This document shows, in pieces, positions 10,492-22,598 of a stretch of 64,000 bases of DNA. The notes below the pieces were generated by a model, which worked only from the letters and a program-made list of their open reading frames with translations, was not told the origin of the DNA and searched no databases. The translations under genes were made by a program, and so were the position numbers. Origin of the DNA: Akebia trifoliata (taxonomy: Eukaryota > Streptophyta > Magnoliopsida > Ranunculales > Lardizabalaceae). Where the stretch lies: the NCBI GenBank assembly GCA_017979445.1, contig CM030718.1:22191021-22255020 (forward strand), read 5' to 3'. The stretch's first letter is position 1. Every line of letters begins with the position of its first letter.

Positions 10492-11648
10492 TGATCTACA
10501 CGTACCCCTTTACGTTTTGATAAAATATTAAAGATACCCTTATATTTTCAAATTGATGATATGCCCCCTTGACTTAGAACTTTGTCAAAGAAACAAATAT
10601 AAATGACCTAAATACCCCCATCTTTAACCTTTTAGCGAAAACTCCTTAATCTTTCTTTCAAAACATATGTACTCTTCAAGTTACAAAATTAACCTATTCA
10701 ATCTTATCTTTAGTCCATGATATTTAATGTCTTGTAGCAAAACTCTTAATTTTTCTAGTAAAAATTTATTGTTCTACTTCAAAAATCATATCTTGTTCAT
10801 AAGATACGAATGTTGAAGGAGATAGAATCTTAAGATTGAAGATTAGTTTACCCCATAAATTTATTATCTTCAAACTATAAACTTGTCGAACAAATTAATT
10901 TCAACCACTTTAACAATTCGTCATCATCAATGTCTTACAAAAACCTAGGGCTGGCAACGGATTGAATCGATACTGAATCAGTGCCACTCCAATATTGATA
11001 TGATTTTTTTAAAGATGCGCTTGATTCGATTCAATCCAAACACATACCTTATTTTCAAATTATCAATGTTCATAAAATTTTAAAAATATAAAATCATGTA
11101 AAATTTTTAAAAATCTACTTTTCTATTACAAATATAGAAGAAAATAAAAAAAATTCAAACATTTTTTCTATATGTATTTATATGAAATTAAGTATATAAA
11201 AAAAATTTGAAATATGTTCGGATTGAATTGTGGTACTTCTGAATCTGATCCAAAAATTCGATTTTTCATATTTTCTTGGATCGAATCAATTCAGACATCG
11301 GATATATTTCAGATTATTGCCAGCCCTACAAAAACCTCTTCATTTTTCTATAAAAAATTTTCATCCATCCATCTGCTTTTAGAAAAATTCTATCTTATTC
11401 TTGTGATTTGAAAGTTGAAGAGTGCAAAATCGAAAGGTTGAATACAAGAGTTAAAAAGAAATTGAAGGTGACAATTTTGGGGAGAAAATTAATGAGGCTC
11501 CGATTAGAAATCAAGATGAGGGCATTTAGGTCATTTACATTAGCCTTAGCGTGGAACGCGTACGTCAAGGGGGGGCATATCATCAGTTTGAAAACAAAGG
11601 GCATCTCTAATATTATAAACAAAAGTGTGTAGGGGAATGTCTAAATCC
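10492..11648. mobile_element. Non-autonomous TIR element, about 1.15 kb, with a nested MITE
   Basis: The left end (10492-10580) and the reverse complement of the right end (11562-11648) share an imperfect repeat of about 85 bases with 'gatgatatgcccccttgac'. A further match, 'aaatgacctaaat', extends the similarity inward to about 150 bases. No transposase ORF is visible. A hAT-like MITE with a perfect TSD lies inside at 10946-11328. Superfamily unassigned. Confidence 0.55.
10946..11328. mobile_element. hAT-type MITE with 8-bp TSD
   Basis: Termini TAGGGCTGGCAA and TTGCCAGCCCTA are inverted repeats. The flanks are a perfect 8-bp direct repeat, caaaaacc, at 10938-10945 and 11329-11336. An 8-bp TSD with TAGGG-type ends is diagnostic of the hAT superfamily. 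The 383-bp interior is AT-rich with no transposase. Confidence 0.85.
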
Positions 11649-11739
11649 CCCTCGGCGATATACACCAACTAATATACTGTACAACTCTCGCTGTCTGAAA
11701 ATCTGTAACGGAGACGTCTCCCACCGTTTGATCCACGAG

Positions 11740-11944
11740 AACCCATGACCAATCAAACCGCGTGACCGTTAGGATCTCCGTCTCCATCCGCATGGGTCCC
11801 ATGCTTATTCTCCATCTAATAAAGGTTCGACACGTGTCCAGTGAGCCAAGTTGGACTAACGTTATATTCGGTTTCGGAATCTACATATTCCCCTGCCACT
11901 TCGCAGAAATATCATATAAAGCCTTTTAAGTGGCGAAGAGTGGG
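11740..11944 (+). promoter_or_regulatory. Promoter region of the pyrophosphatase gene
   Basis: Upstream of the inferred 5'-UTR exon are a CCAAT box (11749-11753), a CACGTG G-box (11831-11836, within gacacgtgtcc) and a TATA-like TATAAA (11915-11920). By spacing, transcription should start around 11945. The G-box would allow bZIP or bHLH control such as an ABA or light response, but that is inference. Confidence 0.5.
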
Positions 11945-12076
11945 AGAAGCGGGATATCGGGAATCGTCTTCGCTCGCCTTTCTCTGCTTTTCTTCGTTTT
12001 CTAGGGTTTCGTTTTGGTTCTTCTGAAGCTGAGAATTCGAAATCTGTGGCATTTTTTCGAGGTTCGATTGTAACAG
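11945..12076 (+). other. Inferred non-coding first exon (5' UTR) of the pyrophosphatase gene
   Basis: A pyrimidine-rich leader with 'tctagggtttcg' ends in AACAG at a GTACGT donor (12077). The matching acceptor is near 14754 or 14761, just upstream of the ATG at 14764, giving a 5'-UTR intron of about 2.7 kb. The TSS is estimated from the TATA position. Confidence 0.5.
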
Positions 12077-12610
12077 GTACGTTACAGATTCAGTAATATT
12101 GTTGAAGATCGTTTCTTGCAGGTAATTCAGCTTTGCATTTGATGCCGATTTCGTTAACGCTTCTTGTTTTGTTTGATTTTCATGTTATTGTTAATGGATC
12201 ATTTTGTTTTGCTTGTTGTTCATGATGATTGTTAGATCCTCCGAATTCCAAGTTCGTTTTCTCAAATTTGTTTAATCGGTCTTTAAAATTTTAATTTCTG
12301 TTATTTCATTTTGTGTATTTTGTTGGAGTGGATCTGTAATTCTTACATTTGGCATGAATTATGCGCTTTGATTTGGTAGATCTATGTTCTTTTTTGCAGA
12401 AATTTCTTTTCTGAGTACAGATACTTATGTGTTTTTGGTTGATTCTCGTATTGAATGAATTGCAGAGATGTGAGTCCTAAATCATTCAGACGGTATTCTA
12501 TGGAAACCTTTAGATCATGAAATTGATCCTATCTTACCCTCTGAAATAAGTAAAAAAAATTTTAGAGAGATTCTATTGCCACACCAACTTTTACTAAGAT
12601 CACCCTCAAT

Positions 12611-12837
12611 CATGGTTTTTAAACTCGGTATTGCTTCTCGTCTTGTTCAGCTCCGATACCGAGTCGTCTCGGACGAGTTTTCCGATACGCTTGAGACGTA
12701 TCGTGAGATAACTCGAAAATTTGTATGTGAGACGTAAAACTCGGTCAAAAAAATGACTTTGTGAGTTGGTCTCGTTCAGCTCTGATACCGAGTTAACTTG
12801 GGCGATATCTCGGTCTCGGACGAGTTTAAAAACCATG
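12611..12837. mobile_element. Palindromic MITE in the 5'-UTR intron (CATGGTTTTTAAACTCG family)
   Basis: The terminal inverted repeats are CATGGTTTTTAAACTCG and CGAGTTTAAAAACCATG. The interior repeats 'gataccgagt' and 'ctcggacgag' as nested palindromes. A second family member lies at 22429-22960. Confidence 0.7.
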
Positions 12838-13539
12838 CCCTTGATATGTGTGCTAATTCTTAAGTGATTTCATATGAATTAGGATGCTCTTTAGCAAAAA
12901 TTGGTGTGGAAATAGAATCTAGATCTGAAGTGCCTTGATATGGATACCAAATGTTAGAATATATGGCTCTAAATGCCATTTACTGTTTGACTAGGTCACA
13001 TTAATGATGGACCGTTACATATTGGAAAGGTTAAAGAACCTGATATATTGGTCTACACCATTCTATAAATAGAGAAGATATCAATGTGAATGATCATCAA
13101 CGAATACAGAAAATCTCTATTTTGTTTCCTCATTCCTTGCGACAGTGACTTAGTCTTGGGTTTTATCTTCACTCCACTGTATACAATCGTGGAATCGGTG
13201 ATTGATTACAAACTCTTTTTCTTACACTCTGTAAAACATGTTTGTTGACTCGCTTTATATTGTAAATATTTGTAAGAAAAAAGTAATCATTTTTTGCTAC
13301 TTGAGAAAATGTTTAAGAGGGGTAACTTAAGGATCAATATACTAACAGATAAATAGCTAGTTTAATTGATGAGGCACAAAGACGATGGACCCACATATGG
13401 AGTTCTTGACTGGACTAACTTTGAATAAAATCCTTTCTCCAGGAGTTCTTAGAAATGAAAATATACTTTTTAGAACTTTTGAACAGGATGCGGTGTGGGG
13501 CCATTTTTGTCATTTTGTTAAGTTGAATTGTGAGATCTC

Positions 13540-13650
13540 TTAAGGTGCCACCTTGGTGAGGTGGTAAAGTCTGTATGGTAATACAACATACCTGGGATCA
13601 AAAGCCCACCTTCACCCTTACACCTGTAAAAGAAATGGTGGAATCTCTTG
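13540..13650 (+). repeat. Possible degraded tRNA-derived SINE
   Basis: 'ttggtgaggtggtaaag' resembles a pol III A box, and 'gggatcaaaagccc' about 40 bases later resembles a B box. Both are imperfect and no tail or TSD was found. Confidence 0.25.
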
Positions 13651-14763
13651 AACAAAACCGAGGGTTAGAATTTCTTTGGATTTAAAGGTTTTGGCATAAA
13701 ACCAATTTGTAAAGGAGGGCTAAGTTTATGTTATTTTGGTTAATTGTTAGATCCTAAGATCACTGGTTTTGAGTTGGCAGCCAAATTAAACAATTATCTT
13801 AATGTACTATCCTTGGAACTTGCTTAATCATGGGAACTTTGAGGTCTTTTTTAAGTACTTTTTTCCGGTAGGAATTGGTGACATTCACTCTTTTAAGTTT
13901 GATATAAGACTTCAATTCAACCTCTGGTGCATACTTGACACTGCTGTCTGATATGTACCATATATATCTGGGTATCTCGTGTGTGGGGAATATGCACCAT
14001 GTCTCTTGCATAAATGTTATCTTTACCGGTCTGCATGAAAACCTCACTTGAGGTTTTCACTTGAATGGAATTTGGAAGTGGTCCTGTATTTGAGCCCCAA
14101 AGTTAGCATCTAGCCCGTTTTTACGTTGTCATCACTTTAGCTGGAAAGCTTGGAATCATTGCATGTAATCATCCAATAATACCCCAACTCCGACAAATAT
14201 TGGGTACGTAGCAGAAAGAAATTCAGAAGTTTTTGTTACCATCCTTTGAAGTTCATACCCACTCATGATTGCTAGATTTATTAGGTCTGTGTCCAGAAAA
14301 AAGACTTGGGTTCAAGACCAATTTTAAGCACTTATCCAACAGAGGTGTAATTTATATGCCACTTGGAAGTTGGTTACTAATTCCCTAAAAAGGGCTTACC
14401 CTACCAAATATTTTAGAAGGTGTCATCTTACTAAGTGGGCAAATTCTGTGTCTATACCACAGTCCTTGGTCTTCCCTAACACCACTACTAGCTTTTATTC
14501 TATGTTTCATCATTATCTATTTCAGATATTCCAATGCTTTGCAGGTTTGCTTCTTGAGAATCTTATTGGAAGCTTACTTTCATTTACTTGTTTGCACTTT
14601 CATCCATTTGATAGACTGGTTCATTTCCATTTTTATTTTTTTGATAAATAGAATGGCTCATTACTTGGTGGTTGTAAAGTGTATTGTTGGTATTAATGAT
14701 GTTGAGGAAGGATTTGACGAACTTTTGAAATGTGCCTTCTGTATATATTTCCAGCCTGCAGTT

Positions 14764-17687
14764 ATGACTCCAGCTAATGAGGCTTCAAAGAATAGTTATG
14801 ACCATCACCACTCATCACATCCACCTCTTAACGAAAGAATTCTTTCATCCATGTCACGGAGGGCAGTTGCGGCACACCCTTGGCATGATCTTGAAATAGG
14901 TGCATAGATGATTGTTAGCCATAGCACCTTATTTTCTTTCTAAAACAAGATCTTATTGTTAAAACCAGAAAGGGTTGCTCAAACATTGCTTTCTCTTTCT
15001 ATATAATGTCATTATTTTATTAATTTTGTATAATTTATCTTTGGATTCAGGACCTGGAGCTCCAACAATTTTCAACTGTGTAAGGACACTAAACTCTATT
15101 TATTGCAAACAGTTGATAGTTGATTTCAAATCTACAACAAATAAGGCAGCATAATGAAAATTGATTAATTTTTCAGTATCATCATTATGCCTTATCCAAA
15201 ATTGGGCAATATAAAAATTTTATAATTCCTAAAATTAAATTTGAAGAAACATTTCAAACTATTGCACTGAATGGGAAGGGAATGAATGTGGGAAGAGAGA
15301 GCAAAGTCTGGGCTGAGGGATTTGTTAAAATATGCATCGGTTCTTTACATCATGGACTATAGAACTTTTCAGAAAAAAAAAAATGCATCGGCTCCTCACA
15401 ACCAAGAAAGATCTGCAATCAGATGATAGCACTTAGCCATAACCACCGATTTATCGTGACTGTGAAATCCAAAATGCTTATGATTCATAATGTGCAATAT
15501 GCTACGTTTACGGAAACCATTTCCTTGTAATGGGTGGGATAATAAGGAGGGAAAAGAAACACAACTATAACTACAAACATAGCTTACTATGGGCCCTGTC
15601 CAAAACTTCCAATCCTACATTTTCTAATATTTTTTGAGTCTTTAAAATTTGAAAGGCTTGGATTCAGGTCCAAAATGTCAGTATTTCTTTCTTAACCTTT
15701 TTTTTATTTCTTATTTTCAGGTTATATTTATGTCAAAATTTTCTAGCTATTTGTTATTGGAAGCTGGAACCTCTTTTTTGATTTGTGTAAACTTTTATTA
15801 ATGAAGGAAGAAAGGGAGACTGAGATGGCCCTCCAAACAAGGATTGAAAAAAGAAAAGAAAAGTGAGAAATAAGAGAAACTAAAAAAGAAAAAACCTACA
15901 GTACAAACGTAAATGTCTACGTATCACAGATAGAATACAGACCTTTTAACTGGGAAGAATTTGGGGGACCTTTTAATCTTTAAGAATACAAACATATGAT
16001 GAAGTTTTCAGTAAAACATGATAAATCTTGAGAGTATTGGCACCCTAACTTTTAATTATTACACTCCAATTTTTTAAATTATTTATCACACCCCAATTTA
16101 AGATTAAAACACACCCTTCAAACATTACAAAGGTTTAGCTCAGATTATAATATCTACATTACAAAACATTATAACACCCTTTCAAACAATTTCAGTAGTT
16201 GTTTACAATTATGATTAGGCTCATATAAAATCCTAAACCCAAAAGATGGCAATCTAGCAAAAATAAAATAAAATTAGAGAGCTTATATTGGCACCCTAAC
16301 TTTTACTTAATTCTCAACCATTCCCTTAATTTCTTTATTTTTAATTGGGGTGTAATAATTAAAAGTTGGGGTGCCAATAGCATCTCTCTAAATCTATAAG
16401 GTAAATGAAGCTCATTTGATCAAGTTGGATTTTACTTATTTCCTTGCTAATTCCTGCAGGTTGTGGAAATAGGAAAAGGGAGTAAGGTGAAATATGAACT
16501 GGACAAAAAAACTGGGCTGATCAAGGTTGGTGGTGATCAAGAAACCTCTAGTCGACCATCTTCTTTCCCAGAATTCTTAAGATATTCATGAGGCGTATTA
16601 TTTGAAATATATCTGTGCAGGTTGACCGTGTATTGTACTCATCAGTTGTGTACCCTCACAACTATGGTTTCATCCCACGAACTCTCTGCGAGGACAACGA
16701 CCCCATGGATGTCTTGGTACTCATGCAGGTATGCTTTATGGTGCACATTGCCATTGAAAATACATGTTGACAGTATTTAATAGGAATATTTTTTAATTCA
16801 GAAATCTGAAATACTAATGAGCCTAATAGAATCTGATAATGGTTCTTCTTGATGTTCCAAACATTTCCAGGAACCAGTTCTTCCGGGTTGTTTTCTTCGG
16901 GCTAAAGCCATTGGTCTCATGCCTATGATCGATCAAGTACTTCTTTCCCCCACAGAAATTAAATAATGTTGTTTAATCAATTAAAAATAAAGTTTAATAA
17001 ATTATAGCCTTGATGAATACAGGGAGAGAAAGATGACAAAATAATTGCAGTATGTGCTGATGATCCCGAATACCGACACTACACTGATATTAAGGAACTC
17101 GCACCTCATCGCTTGGCTGAGATCAGACGCTTTTTTGAAGACTGTATCCTCTTAAAAAAGTAGAACCACTGATTTTATGCAATGTTAGAACCAAAAAACG
17201 CTCAGCATTATGGTCATTTTTTTACTTCCAACCAATCAAGAAATACATTTTGCATTATTTTTGTTTCTCTTAACAAATGGAAAATCAGATAAGAAAAATG
17301 AAAACAAAGAGGTAGCCGTGAACGATTTTTTGCCAGCTTCTAGTGCCTACGAAGCTATCCAACACTCCATGTAAGAACTCTCACTTATGTATTCTCTTTG
17401 TTGTATTTCTCATATTCATCGTTCTGCACTAGGCAACATTACATGTTCATCTCTGATCAAATGGATCATTGCAAATGGTGATGCTTTAGTAATGGACCTC
17501 ACTCGGTCAACTCAATTTTGGGCAATGGCCCGTCAAGATCTTGTGCTTGAGTGCGATTTGTAGATAGAGACGGTTCATATTGACATTTAAATTTGTGCAA
17601 GGTGGCACGCGTTACTTATTTGTTTTCTTTTGTTGTTTTTGAAGGAATCTCTACGCTGATTATATTGTAGAGAGCCTGAGGAGGTAA
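14764..17687 (+). CDS. PPA: Soluble inorganic pyrophosphatase (family I), 216 aa, eight coding exons
   Basis: Hydrolyses pyrophosphate to two phosphates with Mg2+, pulling biosynthetic reactions forward; the plant enzymes of this type are mainly cytosolic. Exons: 14764-14899, 15051-15079, 16460-16525, 16621-16728, 16871-16936, 17023-17143, 17289-17370 and 17645-17687. All introns are GT-AG and the exons sum to 651 bases, an exact open frame ending in TAA. The fourth exon has the family signature DNDPMDV, with the metal-binding aspartates. [26 protein letters not shown] and the later ADDPEYRHY segment are also characteristic. The protein ends in [10 protein letters not shown]. There is no transit peptide or membrane segment, so it is not the plastid form. 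The length matches plant PPA proteins (about 210-216 aa). The start is the first ATG after the acceptor. MITEs sit in the introns but do not break exons. The paralogue number cannot be decided here. Confidence 0.95.
16030..16388. mobile_element. MITE in a pyrophosphatase intron
   Basis: The left end (from 16030, 'tattggcaccctaactttt' then 'aattattacac') is repeated in inverted form at the right end (to 16388, '...aaaagttggggtgccaata'), with about 45 bases of TIR. A truncated copy lies at 27173-27300 upstream of RPS15A. It is about 70 bases from the next exon acceptor, and the splice sites look intact. Confidence 0.7.
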
Positions 17688-18485
17688 GTTAGTTCGTTGA
17701 AGATGACAGATTGGTTGATACTCATCTCATATGTTGGGTTGGAAGAACCTCTTTAAACTCTATATTACTCTCAGAATGTGCATGGTGGTGTCACTGAACA
17801 TGCGCTTATACTAAGTTTTGTAATGGACAGAATTCTACGACATTTGTGATTGGTTTTATTTGATTTTCTTGCAAGAAAAATACGACAAACAAACGTGGTA
17901 CTTACCATCATAGATAATTTACATTTGACAGTCATATACTTTAGCTAGTTTGTGCTTATAAAACCTTATCCCAAAGATGTGAGTCTTCCTTTTCTTCTGT
18001 GAAGACTTTCAACTTTGAACATTTCCTCTAATTGGAGTTGTAGAAATCGTCCTTGATTAAACAGGTTCAAACTATTTCAATTGATTTTCTCAAAGTTAAT
18101 TACAGTTGGATTCTAGAGATTTTAAACATTGGAAGGCTGTTGAATTTTGATAACTAATATTTTGGATTAAGTGCAAAACAGAAGGAAAAAAAAATCTTCA
18201 CTATTAATAATGAGAGAAGGTGCAGTAGATGTGGTTTAACACCAAAATTTGGATTTCACAAATGCCCCTACTTTTAAATTAAAGTTAATATAAGTAGGGT
18301 CATTTTGATTAAAAAAAATCAATAGAATTGCAACTGATCAGATTAGTTAGTTTTCAAAATTACAAAAATATACTTTTACTGTATAATCTTAAAAAAAATA
18401 CATATATTTAATCAATATTTTAAATTACAAATAAACCCTTTTGATACTTGTGTCACTTCTGCATGTGCCACCTTGTAAAATTAAG
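17688..18485. other. Pyrophosphatase 3' UTR and downstream spacer
   Basis: The 3' UTR probably runs to about 17.85-17.95 kb; I saw no canonical AATAAA, which plants often lack. The rest is AT-rich with no recognised feature. Confidence 0.4.
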
Positions 18486-19200
18486 TGTGTGTTTGGTAAC
18501 ACTTCTGAAGTCTGAATAGAGGTGGTCCATCTTTAAAATTCAGACTTTAGAAGATTTATTTTCATTTGTTTTAGTTCAGATTTCAGATTTCAAAACTAAA
18601 ATTCAGAAGTTTTGAACAAGCAATGGAGGGATGTTGGATAAAACTTCTGAAATTTGATTTTTTTTATTTTTAAAATATGCTCTTCAAAATCTTAATTTCT
18701 ATCACTTATTATTTTTTTATACGAACTTTAAAATTCTTATTTTTAACTTTTCTATCCCCCTTCCTCTACAATTGTGTTGTCAAGATCTCTCTCTTTTATC
18801 TCGTTTTGTGTTTGAAAATCCTATATTTTTATACGTACCCTAGAATCCTATATTTTTTAACTAGAAAATGAATGATTGTTTATTGTTTGAGTATTACCTT
18901 ATTGGAATATAATTGTTTAAGTATGAATTCAATTTGAAAATAATATTTTTGGGAAGTTTGATTTATTAGTAATCAAAATTAAATATGTGGACAGTTTCAT
19001 TATGCATAACATGTTATATTTTTCAATTAACAATTTATTAGAATTACAAAAGGATAATATTGTCAAAATAGCCATTATATTTTAAAATTCTATTTGTAAT
19101 CAGAAATTTTTGAAAATGATAAACAAACAACTTTTCCAAATTAAGATTTCAAATTTCAGAAAATAAACTCCAAACTTCATAAGTGTTACCAAACATACCC
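18486..19200. mobile_element. TIR element, about 715 bp, no transposase
   Basis: Left end TGTGTGTTTGGTAACACTT and right end AAGTGTTACCAAACATACCC are inverted repeats; similarity continues inward through 'gaagt' and 'ttcagatttcagattt'-like text. Flanks taaaattaag and taaaactaaag resemble an imperfect 9-10 bp TSD. It could be hAT-like or Mutator-like. The short ORF inside is hydrophobic low-complexity sequence without a domain. Confidence 0.55.
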
Positions 19201-19769
19201 TAAAACTAAAGCATTGTACAAATCTTATAAAAAATTCATTGAAAAAGTTTTCATTGAAAAAAAATTTCTACCATTTGATTAACGAATTATCAAATCAGCA
19301 AAAAAATTAGAAATTCTTTCATGTGTAAAGCATTCTAAGCTTCCATATAGGGTTTGGGATTGGACTTGTAGTTCATTTGTGGGTTCCATCCCAGCTTACC
19401 TAAAAAAAAGTTGGGAACATTACTTAAAGGACCTTGGTAGAGGGATTTTGTTCTTAGTAGTTCCTAAGTTTTGGGCGATAATTTGATAGTCTATTTAGTA
19501 AATTTTTTATTTCTTAATAGTTTCTCAACCGTATCTCACACTATAATGTTCTTGAAATATCCAAATTACCCTTTATCTCAACTTCTTCAAGTACTTAGCT
19601 TTTCCAATAACGGGTTTTTATTTTTTATGATATTTTTATCATGAATGATGAATGAAAATGATATATTTCTAATATTAAACATTTAAATGTATTTTTTTAT
19701 TTATTTTGACAATTTATAACAAAAATGAATAATGAAGTTGAGATTCCAAAAATTATATATAGTGTCGAG
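19201..19769. other. AT-rich spacer, nothing recognised
   Basis: Long A/T runs and no ORF with a domain. No TIR or LTR structure was found. Confidence 0.45.
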
Positions 19770-20045
19770 TTCACCACATTTTATTGTCAATCTCACCACT
19801 CATTTTTTATTGTTGAATTCGACAATGACTAATGGATAAACGGACGATCTTGGTATGCTCTTTGACATAACAGTGCATAGAACCATAGATCTTTTTTCTT
19901 GTGTATCTCAAAGAAAAAGATCTATGGTTCTATGCACTGTTATGTCAGGGAGCATACAAAGAACGTCAGTTTATCACAACTCTTTGACAAAGTTTAAAAA
20001 ACGTCGAATTCGACAGTAAAAAATAGTGAGTTTGACGTTGGTAAA
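19770..20045. repeat. Long inverted repeat with a near-perfect 48-bp stem
   Basis: The core arms at 19853-19900 and 19910-19957 contain 'gacataacagtgcatagaac' and 'catagatctttttt' with only a few mismatches around a 9-base loop. Weaker outer arms ('attcgacaatgac', 'ggataaacggacg') extend the fold to about 19770-20045. It may be a MITE or a young hairpin-RNA locus. Confidence 0.7.
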
Positions 20046-20700
20046 CCCATTTATTTTCAATTTTAAAATTCTTTCAATTAAAATATATGAAAAAATCAAC
20101 TAAAAACTTGACATAACGACTTGTGTAGTTGATTTCAAATCAAAAGAATTGTCCTTGATCAATTTTCATCCCAAAATAAAGCAACAAAATTGAAAAAAAA
20201 AAACCCTAACTTTTTACATATTTACATGCTTGAAAAAATCATCGAAAATAACTTATTTTTTTCCTTCTCAAATCTTTTACATCAGAATGGAATCTTCAAA
20301 ACTCAATTGGAATTGTCGGAAATCCAATTTTATATTTTTGAAAATGATGAGTTCAAGTGATTAGGGCAATTTCGACATTTCAATCATGAGAAACGTGGGG
20401 AGTGGGAAATGGGGTCAGGGAATGATTAGAAAGAAATTTTGTATTAAATATACTATCAAGAGAAACCCTTAACTTAAGGACTAATTAGAAAGAAATCCTT
20501 CCATTAGGGTTCTTTAAGTAATTTTCTTAAAAAAAATTTCCATGTAAGACCAAAATGACAAAATTTCTCCAAAAAGAGGTAAATGTTTTTTTTTTTTTTA
20601 ATTTAAATCAGGACCTAAGAAAGAAAATAATTATTGCCGAGACCATTCGTTGGTGAAAATATATTTTATTCAGAAATTCTTCAACACCCCCAATTTATGC
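20046..20700. other. AT-rich spacer, nothing recognised
   Basis: Poly-A and poly-T stretches and short degenerate ORFs only. Confidence 0.45.
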
Positions 20701-20799
20701 CAGAAGCCCACGCTTTGCCAACCGTTGAGTGTTGAGTGAGCATAACAGCATGACCACTTGATAAAAAGACTTCAATCCATGATCTAAACACTGATCACC

Positions 20800-21400
20800 A
20801 ATCACGTGGCTCAAATTTCACCCACTCAAGAGGTGGCCCACTTAACAATCTTAATCGATGAGAATGCACCACGTGTACTAAATGCATCATACTAGATGGA
20901 CCCCCCAAACCCAAATGTTCCCAACTTCAAAGGCAAAAGGGAGGAATAAATGTTAAAAAAAAACAGTGAACTTAGGTAGATTCCACAAGTGCCACATTTA
21001 CTTTTAAATAAAATAAAAAAGAATATGACAAGGAGAATAAGGGAGAAGCATATGCTGAGAAGATCCTCTCCACTTCTAAACCTCTACAAAAAGCCACCCA
21101 CCACCAACCAAAACAATCCCCAACCCACACTCACAAACCTCTCCTTCATCCATCCATGATGAGCGACCAATCCCTTCTTCAGTTCTATTAATGGGGTCCA
21201 GATATGGTGATGAAGAGGGTGATGATGATGATGATGATGATGATCAAAGAAGTGATGAAGGTTAGGTTGTGATATTGGTAATTTAATACCATTTTGGGCA
21301 ACTAAGATCCTTTGGCAATGACTCTTTACTTGTGAATTTTGATGGCTTGTCTATTGTTTTGCTAAGCTATCCATGAAGAAATTATCTTTTGCTTTCTTTT
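20800..21400 (+). other. Possible transcription unit with two G-boxes and short ORFs
   Basis: CACGTG occurs at about 20804 and about 20873, followed by a leader-like, CA-rich stretch (21080-21150) that stands out from the AT-rich surroundings. Two short ORFs follow: about 11 codons (MMSDQSLLQFY, ending at about 21191), then 24 codons at 21191-21265 with a run of eight Asp residues. No known peptide or miRNA was recognised. This could be the 5' end of a lost gene, an lncRNA or chance. Confidence 0.25.
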
Positions 21401-22428
21401 TCTTTTTCTTTTCTTTTTTTCCCTTTTTTTGGAAGTTTTATATTAGAAAAACTTAAGACAGGTTATATTTAGAACTTTTTAATGAGTCTATATTTGATTT
21501 CTCTCTCTCTCTCTCTCTGGGTGTGTGTTCTTATGACTTCTTAGAATGACAGATATCAATCCATGGCATTATTTTGGATGGTCAAGATGAGCTATTTATC
21601 AAAAAAGATTTGAGAGATGTTGCGGTGACACTGGGATTTACTGCGATTCTCACATTTATAACGTGTCTCGACATCAACACAGTGAGAATCACAGTGAAAA
21701 ACAAGGTCACGACTGAGCTATGTGTCAAACCAACTGAGCTATGGATCTAAGTCCATGAGCTATTGTCAATTATGGAGTGGACAATCCAAAACAATGTGAT
21801 TTGTTGGGTGATTAGTGTCCAACGTCGAGTATGATTCGTAAACAATAGGAACCAAGTTCGGATTCCGCAACTATTCTGCAGAGATCGATAAGTTCGTGAA
21901 AGTTTCGTAAAATAATATTGGAAAATTTCGGGGATCATGCAAATGATGTTTTCGGGTTTACTTCCCCGAACCCATGTCGTAGAAACGTTACATGCTAGCT
22001 ATTGAGTATTAATAGATATATTGCTAATTAATTCATCGATATAATCGAATGTTCCCTTATTTGAGAATTTTACGAATTTTTAAAGAACTTTGTGATCATG
22101 CTATTTGTAGCATAAATGCATCGATTCCCATTAGAAGTCTGGAGTTAAAGAGCACTCCCTCTTTACACAGAGTATTAATGCTGGAGTGATCTCAATGGAG
22201 GACACACAGAGGCATCTTGACGTGGTGGTGCATGCATGCCCAAAGATGCGTTTTCTTCTAGATACGAATAAAATACATCTACGGATATGCACATGCCACC
22301 CCGTCAAGGTGTCCCCTCGCTGAGGTCAATCTAGCACGACTTGTCAAAAAATAATGCTTTGCACTACTAGATGTGATTGAAATGGCAATGTTAATTATTA
22401 CAGTTTGACATATCGTCTATATCTGCAC
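21401..22428. other. Spacer with a CT microsatellite and a palindromic MITE relative
   Basis: (CT)n lies near 21500-21518. Inverted arms at 21624-21655 and about 21680-21710 ('ggtgacactgggatttactg', 'gattctcac') make a diverged copy of the MITE at 9638-9776. No gene was seen. Confidence 0.45.
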
Positions 22429-22556
22429 CATGGTTTTTAAACTCGGTTCCACACCCCGTCTTGTTTGCCATTGAGACAATGGTTTTTAACCATTTAAAAA
22501 ATCTAAAAAATTTAAAAATGATTCCTATTAAAAAATGAAGTTAAAAATATATATAA

Positions 22557-22598
<42 letters not shown>

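Noticed and set aside
11408..11632. Short basic ORF before the pyrophosphatase gene
   Set aside because: It spans the right terminal inverted repeat of a TIR element and has no counterpart in known families.
14370..14907. Two overlapping ORFs upstream of and across the pyrophosphatase start
   Set aside because: One runs through the inferred 5'-UTR intron and is hydrophobic AT-rich noise. The other merely continues out of the intron into coding exon 1 in the true frame, then past its donor.
18677..18871. Small hydrophobic ORF that could be a membrane peptide
   Set aside because: It is inside an AT-rich non-autonomous TIR element, and its Phe/Leu/Ile content is explained by T-rich sequence.
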